Assembly: GCF_013177295.1 (NCBI RefSeq)
Contig: NZ_CP053642.1
Span: forward strand, 62,001 to 126,000
Reading direction: 5' to 3'
DNA length: 64,000 bases
DNA from: Actinomyces marmotae
GTDB lineage: Bacteria > Actinomycetota > Actinomycetes > Actinomycetales > Actinomycetaceae
Shown piece after piece: positions 39,362-49,320 of this stretch. Within the stretch, counting starts at the first letter, position 1. Each line of letters opens with the position of its first letter. A model generated the notes under the pieces. That model was not told the DNA's origin and searched no databases. It saw nothing but the letters and a program-made list of their open reading frames with translations. The translations under genes and the position numbers were made by a program.

Positions 39362-39961
39362 TCGTGTCCTCCCGGTCGGGGTGTCGACTTGACGCGAGCG
39401 AATGCCCGACTGGTCACATCCCGGCCCGAACAGCGGCATTCCCCGACGCCCTCCCGATACGCTCCCTACGAGGGGCCTGATGGCGCGCGATCCCGGGCGG
39501 GGCCCCGTCGTCAATCGGCAGCACGATTCGCGCAGGAGGGAGGGGCTCAGGTGACGTTCCCCCTGGTGCGCGCGCATGACCTCTCTCGAGTGACAGGCCG
39601 CCACGCCGGGCCTCCAGCTCCGTGGCGCGCTCTGCGACGCGGATCACACTACGGGCACCGAGGCCGGTCATCTGTGATCAAAACGCAATCGGAGTATCCT
39701 CTGCCCCATCGGTCACGGGAGTATCACGAAGGAGGGCTGATCGGCGCCCCTGCACCCGGTCTTTCGGCGTATCGTCAGATGCCCGAGGGCCCTCCGATCC
39801 TCTCGTCTCGGCCCGGGCGTCCCGGTGGGTTCCCGTCCTCTCCGGCCCTCCGGGCGCATCCCGCGCCGCCCCCGGCGCCGGGATAACGGGGCCGGATCCC
39901 CACCCGCCATGACCTCCCGTCGGCTTCCCGAGCCGCCCTGACCGCCATCGGAAGGACCATC
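39362..39961. other. 600-bp gap before the 1458-residue gene
   Basis: No ORF with coding character. A -10-like TATCCT at 39695-39700, in a locally AT-richer stretch (GATCAAAACGCAATCGGAG), is the only promoter candidate for the large gene, leaving a leader of about 255 nt. The rest is GC-rich. Confidence 0.4.
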
Positions 39962-42900
39962 ATGACAACCCGCGAGGACATCACCGCCAGACTGGCCCAT
40001 ACGGCCGGCCTGGAGCACACGCCGGCTGTGTCCGCCCTGACGGCCGAGGCCGTCACCTGGGCGGACGCGCTTGGCGCCGAGGTCCTCCAGGTCTCCTCCC
40101 GGGTCGCCCTCACCCGCGAGTACTTCCTGGGCAACGAGCAGTGGCGGGCCCTGGACCCGCTCAACTGGAGCCTCGCCCGGTTCTCCCAGCGGCCCGAGCT
40201 GTTCAGCTCCGAGGCGTTGCGCACTCTGACCTGGGACTGCACGTGGGCGGTGGCGGTCGCCGCGAGCAATCCCGCGGTCTCGGTGGAGCAACTGCGGCTC
40301 CTCACGCGCAAGGTCGAGGCCTTCCACTCCTCCCAGGGCGGCGCGATGCGGGGCATCTACGGGCAGCGCTCCAAGGTCGCCTCCCTCCTGGGCCACGAGG
40401 ATGAGGCCGCCAAGGCCCTCGCGCAGTGGCGGAGCGCCGAGCCCGAGGAAGACCCGGCCCGCGACATCTACCAGCCCCTCCTCGAAATCGACTGGGCCAC
40501 TCGCAACGAGGAGTGGGACCTCGCGGTGTCCACCGCCGCCCCGATCCTCAGCGGGGACGTGGGTATGAGGCCGATGCGCGAGACCGTCCGCGCCGCCTCT
40601 CTCCTGGCCCTCCTGGCCTCGGGCCGCCCGGCGGCGGCCTGGAACGCCCATCTGCATGCTTACCGGGCCCAGGAGTCCAGCCCGGGCAGCCTGCGCTCGA
40701 TCGCCCTGCACTGGCAGTACCTCGCCCTGTCCGGCAAGCCCGACCGCGCGCTCACCCTCCTGCGCCGCCACCTCAGCTGGCTCCCGACGGCGGAGTCCGG
40801 CGAGGTCCTCCTGACGGCCCTGCGCGGAGCGGCCCTCGTGCTGCGCGAGGCCGAGGCCGCTGGATGGGGCAACGAGATCCTCGGCGCCGACGCTCCGGTC
40901 CAGGCCACCTGGTGCCCCGACCCGGGCATCCCGGCGGTCGTGCGCATCGCCCAGGCGCGCGTCGACATGGAGGCCTGGGCCCGCCGCCTGGCCGGCCTCT
41001 ACGACCGCCGCAACGGCAACCGCACCGTCTCCGAGCAGCTCGATCGCGACCTGGCCCGTCCCGTCATCGGCGACGGCGGGATCGCCCTGCCCCCGGCCGA
41101 CTCCGAGCATCCCAGCGCCGAGCCCCTCGACGAGCATCCGCCCCTGAGCGCCCGCGTCTCGCGCCTCGCCGGCCTGCTTGACCCCGACGACCAGCGCAGC
41201 CGTCGTGAGAACGACGCCTGGACCGCCACCTTCGCCAGCCAGTCCGGCGCGGCCGGCATTGACGCGGCCTCCCTCAAGGGGGAGGCGCGGGCCGCCGCGA
41301 TGTCCCCCGCCACCCCGCCCGATGGGCAGGCGAGCATCGGCGTGAAGGAGACCGGGGGTGCCATGGGCTCGGCCGGAACGGTGAGCGCCGCCAGTTCCGA
41401 GGGCACTGCCGGTTCCGAGGGCGCCGCCAGCGCGCTCTCCGCCGCCTCCGCCCAGGTCGCGCCCTCGTCCGCGCCGTCGGCCGTCTCGGCGCAGATGCCC
41501 CAGGAGACGCCACCATCCCAGCCGGGCCGGGAGAGCATCGCCGGGCCGACGGACATGACTCCCGCCACCCCCGTCAGGGGCCATGTCCGCATCCCCGCGG
41601 GCGGACCGGGCGGCAGCGGCGGCGTGCTCATGCCCGATTCTGTGCCGACCGCGCCCACCAGCGGTGATGCGCGCCCTCCCTCCATGACCGCTCACGTATT
41701 GGTCGAGGATGTTCCGACTGCTCCGCACCAGCCAGTGGCCGTCTCGGCGAGCCCGGCTGCTCCCACCAGCCCCGCAGCCCCCTCCCCTGAGGTGGCGCGC
41801 CCGGACGGAATCGCCGCCCTGGCCCCGGCCTTCAGCGGCCCGGTCCGCCGCTCGATCGTGCAGCGGGTCGCCAGCGAGTTCTCCACCGAGGAGATCGGCC
41901 CCGTCGAGGGGGCCGCCGATCGCGCCGGCGCTTCGTCCTACTCGGCCGCCTCGCCCGTCGCATACGGGTACGTGGCCGCGCCGCAGCCGGGCCTTGTCCC
42001 GCCCCCGCCGCCACCGGTCTCCCCGGCGCCCGCCCCGGCCCTGGCCACTCCCGCCATCCTGGCCGACGTCGCCGATTTCGCCGATTCGAGGACCCCGAGC
42101 ACCCCGGCGGACGCCATGAGCCCCGAGCCCCTGGCCGCCAGTAGCGCCGGGACTCCGTCAGTTCCGAGGATCGTCTCCGCGCCCGCGGCCCAGTCCGCCC
42201 CGGTCCTGCGCTCCGCGCCCAGCGCCGCCCCCGCGCCGCCCGCCCCCGCGCCGCCCGCCCCCGCGCCGCCCGCCCTGGTGGCGCCGTCGGGCCCCTCGGC
42301 TCCCTCGACCACCGCCTCCCCCGCGTCGATCTCAGACACGCTGGTGACTGGTCGGCTCCTGGCTCCCGCCCCCCCGGCGTCCCCGGCGCGTGGCCCGCTT
42401 CCCGCGCCGATCGCGGAGCCCGTCTCCGGGGCGGGCGGCGTCGGCAGCGCGCCCCACGCGCCGAGCGCCCCCGGCTCCCCGGTGGCCGCCAGTGCCCCGG
42501 GTACCCCTGGCGCCGCCGCGGCCCCGACCGCCCAGCCCGAGCAACTCGTGCCCGCCATCCCGTCCGGCGCGGGGAGCCGCCGCAAGCCCGAGCCGATGAT
42601 GGAGGACATCCCCGCCCCCGACCTCGAGGGCCCCTACCCCGAGCTCGAGATCAAGCCCGTCATGCCCGTCTACGGTCCCAAGGACGCCGTCCTGCGCTAC
42701 TCGCGCTCGCTGGCCAGGCTCGGCGCGGACCTGGATGGGTTCGTCGTCGCCGACCGCGTGGCCGCCGGCGGGGTCCTCGAGGCCGACTGGCCGGGTCCCG
42801 CCAACCTGCAGATCGAGACCGCCTTCCTGCGCGCCCACGCCAAGCGCCTCCTGCGCGACCACCAGGGCGCCATCCGTGAGCGCCACCGCATGCGCTCCTC

Positions 42901-44338
42901 CATCGGGGCGCGCGACGGCGAGCTCGGCTTCCTGCGCCTGGACATCCTCAGCCTGTGCGACGAGTTCGCGGCCGACGCCCAGGACACCCCCGAGGGCGAG
43001 AGTCTCGACGCCGTCCGCGCCGCCGCCCTGTCCGAACGTGCCCATCACTACCTGGAGGCCCTGTGGGGGCTCGTCCAGGACTCCCTGGAGCGCCTCGGCG
43101 CGCTGGAGCGCGCCGGCAAGCGCGACAGCGCCGTCCAGGGCACCGAGCACCGTCGCCTCGTCCAGATGGGCAACACCGCCGCCGATCTCGCCCGCGTCCT
43201 CTCAGCGCTGTCCGACCCCGATGGCGCCGATGCCGCCATCGCGCTCTTCGAGTGGATCCTCGATGCCGTCCCCGAGGGGTTCCACGGCGACCATCCCGCT
43301 GACGACCTCGACCTCCTGCGGGCCCGGCGCCTCAACGAGGCCGGCTTCCCGCATCGCGCCAGCGCGCTGGCCGACGCTGTCCTTCGCCGTCACGACCGCG
43401 CTCCCGTGCTCGCCGCCGTGAACGCCCGCACGATCCTCGCCGAGACCACCGCCGCCGATCACGCCACCAACGTCTCGCTGGAGCAGCGGCGCCAGGCGGC
43501 CGACGCCCTCACCGCCCTCAAGGCCCCCGTGAGCGGCCCACTGGCCACGGTCTCACTGGGCCGCGCCCTGGCGCGGGACGGCCGTACCGCCGAGGCCGTC
43601 GAGGCCTTCTCCACGGCCCTGTCAGAACTGGGCGCCGTCGACGCCACCGGCGTCGAGCTCTACATCCGGGGACTTCTCGCCTCCGCGCAATCCGACATCG
43701 GGCAGAACCGGGGAGTCGTCGACAACGCCACCGCCGCCGCCCGGCTCCTCGTGCGCGACGGCCACGTGGGCAGGGCCATCGAGCAACTGACCATCGCCGC
43801 GAGGGCCGCCGCTGACCTCGGCGACAACGCCACCGCCGCCGACCTGCACCGTCAGATCGCCGACCTCCATGGCACCGGCACCGAGGACGGCAAGCGCCAC
43901 CGCTCCCGCTGCCTTCGCCAGGCCGCCCGCGCCATCGTCGACGCGCCCAGCCGGGACGAGGCCGTCGAGCATCTTGATGAGGCGCGCGTCCTCATGGAGG
44001 AGTCGCGCGAGTTGCTCGTGGAGTCCTTCTCTGGGAAGGACCGGGCCTGGGAGCGCGGCGCCTGGCACAACGCCTACGCGTTCATCCTGGGGCGCGCCGG
44101 CCATGACTCGGAGGTCGTCCCGTACTGCGAGGCCGCCGTCGAGGGATTCATGGCCAAGGACGACCGCCAGGCCGCGGCGGAGCCGCTGACCCGCATGATC
44201 CGCGCGCTCATCGAGCTCGATGAGCGCGATCAGGCGCGCCGCGCCTGCGACCGCCTCCGCGAGCTCCTGGCCGATCCGCGATGGGAGGGCAGTGACGCGC
44301 TGGCCTTCGTCGATGAGGTGGCCCCGGGGCTGGCCTAG
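39962..44338 (+). CDS. Very large TPR-like protein with Pro/Ala/Ser-rich central linker, function unknown
   Basis: 1458 residues, ATG with GGAAGGA upstream; no signal peptide or membrane segment. Residues 1 to about 415 are Ala/Leu-rich helical pairs resembling TPR (LLGHEDEAAKALAQWRSAEPEED..., ETVRAASLLALLASGRPAAAWNAH). About 430-880 is a low-complexity linker of Pro, Ala, Ser and Thr, including PAPPAPAPPAPAPPA. About 900-1458 is again helical-repeat (LSALSDPDGADAAIALFEWIL, FPHRASALADAVLRRHDRAPV, LIELDERDQARRACDRL). I recognise no named family. Two repeat scaffolds joined by a flexible tether suggest a large cytosolic adaptor. It is monocistronic with a long leader. Confidence 0.85.
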   Translation: MTTREDITARLAHTAGLEHTPAVSALTAEAVTWADALGAEVLQVSSRVALTREYFLGNEQWRALDPLNWSLARFSQRPELFSSEALRTLTWDCTWAVAVAASNPAVSVEQLRLLTRKVEAFHSSQGGAMRGIYGQRSKVASLLGHEDEAAKALAQWRSAEPEEDPARDIYQPLLEIDWATRNEEWDLAVSTAAPILSGDVGMRPMRETVRAASLLALLASGRPAAAWNAHLHAYRAQESSPGSLRSIALHWQYLALSGKPDRALTLLRRHLSWLPTAESGEVLLTALRGAALVLREAEAAGWGNEILGADAPVQATWCPDPGIPAVVRIAQARVDMEAWARRLAGLYDRRNGNRTVSEQLDRDLARPVIGDGGIALPPADSEHPSAEPLDEHPPLSARVSRLAGLLDPDDQRSRRENDAWTATFASQSGAAGIDAASLKGEARAAAMSPATPPDGQASIGVKETGGAMGSAGTVSAASSEGTAGSEGAASALSAASAQVAPSSAPSAVSAQMPQETPPSQPGRESIAGPTDMTPATPVRGHVRIPAGGPGGSGGVLMPDSVPTAPTSGDARPPSMTAHVLVEDVPTAPHQPVAVSASPAAPTSPAAPSPEVARPDGIAALAPAFSGPVRRSIVQRVASEFSTEEIGPVEGAADRAGASSYSAASPVAYGYVAAPQPGLVPPPPPPVSPAPAPALATPAILADVADFADSRTPSTPADAMSPEPLAASSAGTPSVPRIVSAPAAQSAPVLRSAPSAAPAPPAPAPPAPAPPALVAPSGPSAPSTTASPASISDTLVTGRLLAPAPPASPARGPLPAPIAEPVSGAGGVGSAPHAPSAPGSPVAASAPGTPGAAAAPTAQPEQLVPAIPSGAGSRRKPEPMMEDIPAPDLEGPYPELEIKPVMPVYGPKDAVLRYSRSLARLGADLDGFVVADRVAAGGVLEADWPGPANLQIETAFLRAHAKRLLRDHQGAIRERHRMRSSIGARDGELGFLRLDILSLCDEFAADAQDTPEGESLDAVRAAALSERAHHYLEALWGLVQDSLERLGALERAGKRDSAVQGTEHRRLVQMGNTAADLARVLSALSDPDGADAAIALFEWILDAVPEGFHGDHPADDLDLLRARRLNEAGFPHRASALADAVLRRHDRAPVLAAVNARTILAETTAADHATNVSLEQRRQAADALTALKAPVSGPLATVSLGRALARDGRTAEAVEAFSTALSELGAVDATGVELYIRGLLASAQSDIGQNRGVVDNATAAARLLVRDGHVGRAIEQLTIAARAAADLGDNATAADLHRQIADLHGTGTEDGKRHRSRCLRQAARAIVDAPSRDEAVEHLDEARVLMEESRELLVESFSGKDRAWERGAWHNAYAFILGRAGHDSEVVPYCEAAVEGFMAKDDRQAAAEPLTRMIRALIELDERDQARRACDRLRELLADPRWEGSDALAFVDEVAPGLA

Positions 44339-44500
44339 TGGGCGACGCGGTCGCCGGCGGGGCGGGGGAGCGTGGGCAGGGCCACCGATGAGCGAGGCGG
44401 ACACGGCGCGGACCGCATGACACGGCCCGCGAACTGGAGGACCATGGTCCCTGTGGGGGTGTCGCCGCCCCCCACCGCGCACCGAGCACAGGGAGTTCTC

Positions 44501-45364
44501 ATGGCCATCGCCACCTCGCACCGCTTCTCCTCCGACGATCTGCCCGTAGAGGCGGGCCGCTACCGGCTTGTCGCCTCGCCGTCATGCCCCTGGTCGCGCA
44601 GGGTCCTCATCGCCCGGCGCGTGCTGGGCCTGACCGAGGCCCTCCCGCTGTCCATGTGCTATGGCCGGGGGGAGGACGGCTTCTGGGAGCTCACCGGCCC
44701 CGATGGCGAGCCCGGTACCGATGCCGTCCTGGGCGCCCGCTCCCTGGCCGAGGTTTACGCCGCCACCCCCGGTTACACCCCGCCACCCACTGTCCCGGCC
44801 CTCGTGGACACCACCACCGGGCAGGTCGTGTCCGACGACTCCGGCACGCTCCTGTTCGACCTCGCCACAGCCTGGTGGGACCTGCGCGGGGCCGGCGCCC
44901 CCGACCTCTACCCCTTGAACCGCCGCAACTCCACTGACGCCTGGGACGAGTGGATCGGCAAGCACATCAACCGCGGCCACGGAGTCGCCACCCACTCCAA
45001 GGATGAGGCCAAGGCGGCCGCGGCCGCGCAGGGCGTGCTCGTGGCCTTCGACGTTGTCGACACGATGCTCGCGCGCGCCACCCGCATGCACCCCTCCCGC
45101 GAGGGCGGCATGACACTGGTGGATCTGCCGCCGCTGTCCTCGATCGTGTCCATCGGCCAGTTCCTGTGCGGCACCGAGCCCACCGGTTCCGACATCCGCC
45201 TGTTCACCACCGTCCAGGCCTACGAGTACGGCGGCCGCCAGTCCTACCCGGGCGGCGAGGCGCCCCAGATTAGCTTCTGGCCGGCCCTGTCGCGCTGGTT
45301 CCGCGCCCTGGAGCAGCGCCCCGGCTGGGTCAGCTCCGACGAGCGCGGCGCCCTGGGGCTGTAA
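44501..45364 (+). CDS. Xi-class glutathione S-transferase-like (S-thiolyl-hydroquinone reductase) protein
   Basis: 287 residues; ATG 44501 after GGGAG. The thioredoxin-fold half has the catalytic motif ASPSCPWSRR with Cys29 (Xi-class CPWxxR), reading MCYGRGEDGFWEL and VPALVDTTTGQVVSDDS (cis-Pro and Ser). The all-helical C-terminal half has the RLFTTVQAYEYGGRQ block. Xi-class enzymes reduce glutathionyl-hydroquinones. Actinobacteria normally use mycothiol, so the thiol partner is probably mycothiol; this is inference. It stands 160 bp after the large TPR gene. Confidence 0.85.
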   Translation: MAIATSHRFSSDDLPVEAGRYRLVASPSCPWSRRVLIARRVLGLTEALPLSMCYGRGEDGFWELTGPDGEPGTDAVLGARSLAEVYAATPGYTPPPTVPALVDTTTGQVVSDDSGTLLFDLATAWWDLRGAGAPDLYPLNRRNSTDAWDEWIGKHINRGHGVATHSKDEAKAAAAAQGVLVAFDVVDTMLARATRMHPSREGGMTLVDLPPLSSIVSIGQFLCGTEPTGSDIRLFTTVQAYEYGGRQSYPGGEAPQISFWPALSRWFRALEQRPGWVSSDERGALGL

Positions 45365-45781
45365 GGCGAGGGGCGACCACTCTCCGGCAGCAGCGCTCAT
45401 CGGGTGGGTCTTCACGGCCTGGCGCGACCGCGAAACAGCGCACCGGGAGGCTCGGTCGCGCGGAAAGCGCGCCGTCCGGTTCCCTCCGGGACGAGGACTG
45501 CACGCTCATCCGCGGATGATGCCGTCAAGATCCGCAGAATTTCAACGTTTCTCGTGCTGGGGCGTCAGTTGTGCATCTCTCCCATGTGCAAACGAGCCCG
45601 GCGTGCACATGGGAGAGATGCGCTGAGTGCGGGTTCTCATGGAAAAGCCCGGAATCATGCGGATCGTTCGTTGAACTGGGAGAGGTGAGCGTGCAAGGCG
45701 CCCTGCGATGCGGAGGTAGGGCGGCGGTCGGGCGGTCGTGGTGCGCCTAACCGTGTCCCGGCGCTCCTCCGCACCCATCAC
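45365..45781. other. Convergent gap carrying a palindromic element
   Basis: No gene between the GST-like gene (+) and the DUF4921 gene (-). Its main content is the palindrome at 45573-45621, listed separately. Confidence 0.5.
45573..45621 (-). repeat. TGTGCA-N13-TGCACA palindrome element, copy 1
   Basis: Perfect 18-bp arms GCATCTCTCCCATGTGCA (45573-45590) and complement (45604-45621), 13-nt spacer. On the minus strand the box GGGCTTTTCCATGAGAAC lies about 20 nt before the palindrome, like the box in the copies at 54279 and 62140. It may also act as a terminator between the convergent genes. Confidence 0.85.
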
Positions 45782-47122
45782 TCATCTGCTCAGGACGGGG
45801 TTGTACAGCAGGCGGTTGGGGGTGGTCGGGCACTCGTCGCCCACCATCATGGGCGCGATGAGGCGGTCCGCCCGCAGGTCCTCCAGCCGCTCCACCACGC
45901 GCTCGCGCAGGCTCCACGGGTCGATCGTGTTGAGGTAGATTTTCGTGCCGCCCTCGAAGCCCGCCAGCGTGGAGACCCTCCACTTCAGTGTCACATGCCA
46001 CGGCATGGGCTGATCGACGTCGATCGGCTTGTGGTGCCACTCCTCATTGCTCGGCACGTCCGCCCCTGTGGCGGCGTGCAGGGCGTGCAGGAGATCGGCT
46101 ACGGCATCGACCTCCTCCCGGCTCATCCGCCACGGCTCGCAGATCGCCGACGTTGAGTACACCTCCAGCGTGGGGTAGCGGTGCCCGAAGCCCGCGAAGG
46201 CCACCGCGTGCTCATTCGACGCCACGAGCAGCCCCTGGTAGGCGGCGTAATCCACCGCCATCTCGTTGTACAGGTTCGGGTTGACCCGCACTTTCTCCAG
46301 CTCCAACTGGGCGGAGACCCCGCGCTCATCGATGGCCACGAGCTGCTTGTGCAGGTGATCGAAGGAGGCGCCGGCAGGCCGCAGCCAGTTCTGGAAGACC
46401 GCCACGTAGCGCACCCACCGGTTCGTCTCGTACAGGTCGTGCGCCGCGGCAACCGCCAGGCGGATGTAGGCGCGGTGCTCGGTGACGCTGAGCGTTCCCG
46501 AGCCCGCCAGGCCGGCTGAGTCGACCGCGTCGTCGGTGAAGTGCCGGCGCCCCACGATGACGTCGTGCCCGCCGGCGAAAAAGGAGGCCAGGTAGGCGCG
46601 GCGCTCCGCGGGCCCCCAGGTCTCCCACACTGCGGGCTCCGTCCCGGAGGCGCGCAGTTTGGCGCGGGCGATGGATGCCGCGTGCTCGGCTCCGGCCGGA
46701 TCGGCGAGATAGGCCTCCATGCGCTCGCGGGCGGCGTCGGGGATCTCGAAGCCGTGGTTGGCGCGCCAGTAGTCGAAGGAGACGATCTCGAAGAGGTTGG
46801 GGATGCGCCGGAACTCCGCCGTCGTCGTGGCCAACTCTGAGGCTGGGACGCCGTCGATCCGTTCGAAGCCCCCGCCGGCCCCGATGACGACGCGCGACTT
46901 CTCCGGCGGGGTCTCCAGGTAGCGGCCCGAGCAGAAGGCGCAGGCGCGCTCGCGCTCCCCGGGCGCCAGCGGATGGCGCTCGGCGACGGGATGGGCGATG
47001 GGCCGGTTCCCGCGCCCGGGCACGGTCCACACCTCCGTGCCGGTGAAGGGGCTGATCTGCTTGACAGTCCCGTCGGCCATGCGGGTGAGCGGCTCGGCTG
47101 CGGGGGAGTACGGCATGAGCAT
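45782..47122 (-). CDS. DUF4921 family protein (GalT/HIT-like nucleotidyltransferase fold)
   Basis: 446 residues. Early CxxC-type motif CAFCSGRYLETPPEK, then a HIT-like motif NWLRPAGASFDHLHKQLVAID and a second half with GLLVASNEHAVAFAGFGHRYP and PWHVTLKWRVS. This is the arrangement of galactose-1-phosphate uridylyltransferase relatives, but the canonical HPHxQ triad is replaced by DHLHKQ. Family members are labelled DUF4921. A sugar-1-phosphate nucleotidyltransferase or phosphorylase reaction is plausible but unproven. No galK or galE is nearby. Confidence 0.8.
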   Translation of the reverse strand: MLMPYSPAAEPLTRMADGTVKQISPFTGTEVWTVPGRGNRPIAHPVAERHPLAPGERERACAFCSGRYLETPPEKSRVVIGAGGGFERIDGVPASELATTTAEFRRIPNLFEIVSFDYWRANHGFEIPDAARERMEAYLADPAGAEHAASIARAKLRASGTEPAVWETWGPAERRAYLASFFAGGHDVIVGRRHFTDDAVDSAGLAGSGTLSVTEHRAYIRLAVAAAHDLYETNRWVRYVAVFQNWLRPAGASFDHLHKQLVAIDERGVSAQLELEKVRVNPNLYNEMAVDYAAYQGLLVASNEHAVAFAGFGHRYPTLEVYSTSAICEPWRMSREEVDAVADLLHALHAATGADVPSNEEWHHKPIDVDQPMPWHVTLKWRVSTLAGFEGGTKIYLNTIDPWSLRERVVERLEDLRADRLIAPMMVGDECPTTPNRLLYNPVLSR

Positions 47123-47200
47123 GGCCCCATTCTGACCCGTCCGTCCGCCCCCGGAGCGGGAACGAGGAGGGGAAGCGGCCTGCCCGGCGGCTCCGGATGC

Positions 47201-47836
47201 TCAGCGGTTGCCGTCGGCTGTGGCCACGATGATCGTCAGGGCCGCCAGGCTGTCCGTCATGGCGCGCAGGGGCTCGCCCGGGGCGTTCTCGTCGGTGATC
47301 TCCTTGATCCGCCGGTATAACCCGCTCCAGCTCAGGCCCGTGCGCTCGCTGGGAAGCACCGCCCTGCCCAGGCCCAGCCCCTTGAGGATCGACAGTAGAA
47401 CCTGATCGGCTGCCGTGGCGGGCCGATCCCCGGCGAGGACCGCGATGAGGCGGTCCACGATCCCGGCCCCCGGCTCGGGGGTGGGGCCAGCGTCCTCGGG
47501 GGCGCCGTTGTTATCGGACTCGGCGGGCCCGGCCGCCCCATGCTCGGCGATGACGCCCTTCACGGAGCGCTCCCCGCGTCCGATGGCGGAGGAGAACCGA
47601 ATGCCCTCCTCGGTGGGGAGTTGGGAGAGGACGTGGTCGAGGATGGGGTTGTTGGTCGGCGCGTTGTCGATGACGCGCATCATAGGGTCCCGGCCCGGGG
47701 TGAGATCGAGTCTGCCAGCGAGGAGGAGGTCGGCGAGGACCGCGCCGCGCAGCCCGTAGATGCCGCGCAGGGCCCAGTCCCCGCTGCGCCCGCTGTTCCC
47801 GCTCAGGATCGAGAGCAGCTGTTCAGAGATCAGCAT
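47201..47836 (-). CDS. GPP34 (GOLPH3-like) domain protein 1
   Basis: 211 residues from ATG 47836 (GTG two codons upstream is possible). MLISEQLLSIL start, then LRGAVLADLLLAGRLDLTPG and NPILDHVLSQL, the GPP34 pattern (GOLPH3/Vps74 fold), with a 30-residue acidic/Pro loop before the C-terminal helices. In eukaryotes the fold binds phosphoinositide and glycosyltransferase tails; the bacterial role is unknown. It is followed on the same strand by the DUF4921 gene, and a paralogue lies upstream. Confidence 0.82.
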   Translation of the reverse strand: MLISEQLLSILSGNSGRSGDWALRGIYGLRGAVLADLLLAGRLDLTPGRDPMMRVIDNAPTNNPILDHVLSQLPTEEGIRFSSAIGRGERSVKGVIAEHGAAGPAESDNNGAPEDAGPTPEPGAGIVDRLIAVLAGDRPATAADQVLLSILKGLGLGRAVLPSERTGLSWSGLYRRIKEITDENAPGEPLRAMTDSLAALTIIVATADGNR

Positions 47837-47923
47837 GCCCACACGTTATGACGAATTCCTCGGGGCCTCCTCATCCTCCCGACGGAATCTCAGGGCGCGC
47901 TCACCGCGCTCCACGCGTATCAC

Positions 47924-48646
47924 TCAAGTCGCGGCGGCGGCGCTCCGAGTGCGGGCGCTGATGACGCCGACGGCGCTGCTGATCGAGGCGATCGCCTCCT
48001 TGATCGCGCCGGTGACCGGGGCCTGCTCCGCGATCTCCTTGATGCGCTGGGCGAGTCCGGAGCGGCGCAGGCCCGTGCGCTCAGCCCTCAGGATCCTCCA
48101 GGCCGCATCGGTGGACTGAAGCAGCGTCAGGAGCGCGCTGTCCTGGGCGTCCGGGGCGCGGGTCCCCGCGATCTCGCCGTAGAGCCGCTCCCGCAACTCG
48201 GCCTCCGGGCGGGGGTCGCGGGTGGGGAAGGCGGGAACGGCCGACGGCGCGGCGCCCGTTGGTGCCGCGGGCTCCACGGGCTCCACGGCGGCGCCGGGCG
48301 TGGCGCCAGTGCTCTTGGTCAGGACTCCGGCCTTGACGAGGGAGGTCCCGGCGGCGTCGTGGGGGCGCAGGTCGTCCCAGGTGAGCGCGGAGGAGATGCG
48401 CTTGCCGTTCTTGGCCGACAGGACGGCCAGGGCGTCGTCGAGCACGGGATGGCCCGTGGGCGTGGCGTCCACGATGCGCATCCGTGGGCGGCGCGCGGTG
48501 CGGGCGGTGTCGGCCTCGATCCGGCCGGCCAGCATGAGGTCGGACAGGAGGGCCCCGCGCAGCATGAGGTCGTTGTCGCTCGACCAGCCTTCGGGCCTCC
48601 CCGAATCCTCAGTGAGCAGTAGGAGCAGCGACTCGACGATCAGCAC
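47924..48646 (-). CDS. GPP34 (GOLPH3-like) domain protein 2
   Basis: 240 residues, GTG start. Same layout as its neighbour: MLIVESLLLLL, LRGALLSDLMLAGRIEAD, HPVLDDALAVL, a Pro/Ala/Thr linker (about 112-150) and C-terminal helices RTGLRRSGLAQRIKEIAEQAP matching RTGLSWSGLYRRIKEI of protein 1. It is a tandem duplication with moderate divergence. The pair probably forms an operon, 87 bp apart. Confidence 0.82.
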   Translation of the reverse strand: MLIVESLLLLLTEDSGRPEGWSSDNDLMLRGALLSDLMLAGRIEADTARTARRPRMRIVDATPTGHPVLDDALAVLSAKNGKRISSALTWDDLRPHDAAGTSLVKAGVLTKSTGATPGAAVEPVEPAAPTGAAPSAVPAFPTRDPRPEAELRERLYGEIAGTRAPDAQDSALLTLLQSTDAAWRILRAERTGLRRSGLAQRIKEIAEQAPVTGAIKEAIASISSAVGVISARTRSAAAAT

Positions 48647-49023
48647 GGACTCAGGCTAGGGGCGGGCCATCGCGGCGTGCCTCGGCCGATCAGCCGATCC
48701 GTCCTCCTACCACCGGACGACGTGGGGCAACGCGGGTGGGGAGGGCGCGGGCGCGCACCGCTCGCTGAGGTGATGCGCGCCGCCCTTGAGCCCCTGGAGG
48801 GCGAGGTCTGGGATAGCGAGGCCGGAGGCGCCTCCACACCGGGAGCCCTGCGGCGGCGCGATGGCGTTGCAGCCGTGGGATCCGGGAACCACAGGCGCCG
48901 AGGCGCCCGGGCGCGGTCCGATTCTGTGGAGGAGCGCGCCCAAAGGGCCCTCGATGGGCTCACCCTCGGAGAGTGGGCATGGTGCCCGCGGGGCCGAGCG
49001 CCCCCGATCCCGAGGAGATCCCC
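48647..49023. other. Gap upstream of the Tad-remnant operon
   Basis: 377 bp with no credible gene. GAGGAG at about 49012-49017 is the ribosome site of the next gene. No cpaF/tadB/tadC remnant is readable. Confidence 0.5.
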
Positions 49024-49320
49024 ATGAAGAACGCCCTTCTCACCCTCCACCGCGCCTGGGGCCTGGCCCATCCCGGCGCCGAGCACGCCCTGCTGACCGG
49101 GCCCATCGCCGCTGCCCTGGAGCGCGCCGAGGCCGCATCGCGCACCATCCCCGACGGCGGGGCGGACCCGGCGGGGGAGGCCGGCATGGCCACCGCCGAG
49201 TACGCCATCGGCACTCTCGCCGCGGCCGCCTTCGCCGGGTTGCTGCTGGCGATCATGCGCTCAGGGAGCTTGAGGGGCGTGCTGCAGTCCCTCATCGAGT
49301 CGGCGCTGTCGGTCGGATGA
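49024..49320 (+). CDS. DUF4244 protein (Flp pilin-like)
   Basis: 98 residues. The Gly-Met junction GEAGMATAEYAIGTLAAAAFAGLLLAIMRS is a prepilin-type cleavage site followed by a TAEYA hydrophobic helix, typical of DUF4244/Flp pilins in actinobacterial Tad loci. The mature part is about 45 residues. It overlaps the TadE-like gene by 4 bp (ATGA). Exported Flp-type pili need a CpaF ATPase and TadB/C, which are absent here. Confidence 0.87.
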   Translation: MKNALLTLHRAWGLAHPGAEHALLTGPIAAALERAEAASRTIPDGGADPAGEAGMATAEYAIGTLAAAAFAGLLLAIMRSGSLRGVLQSLIESALSVG

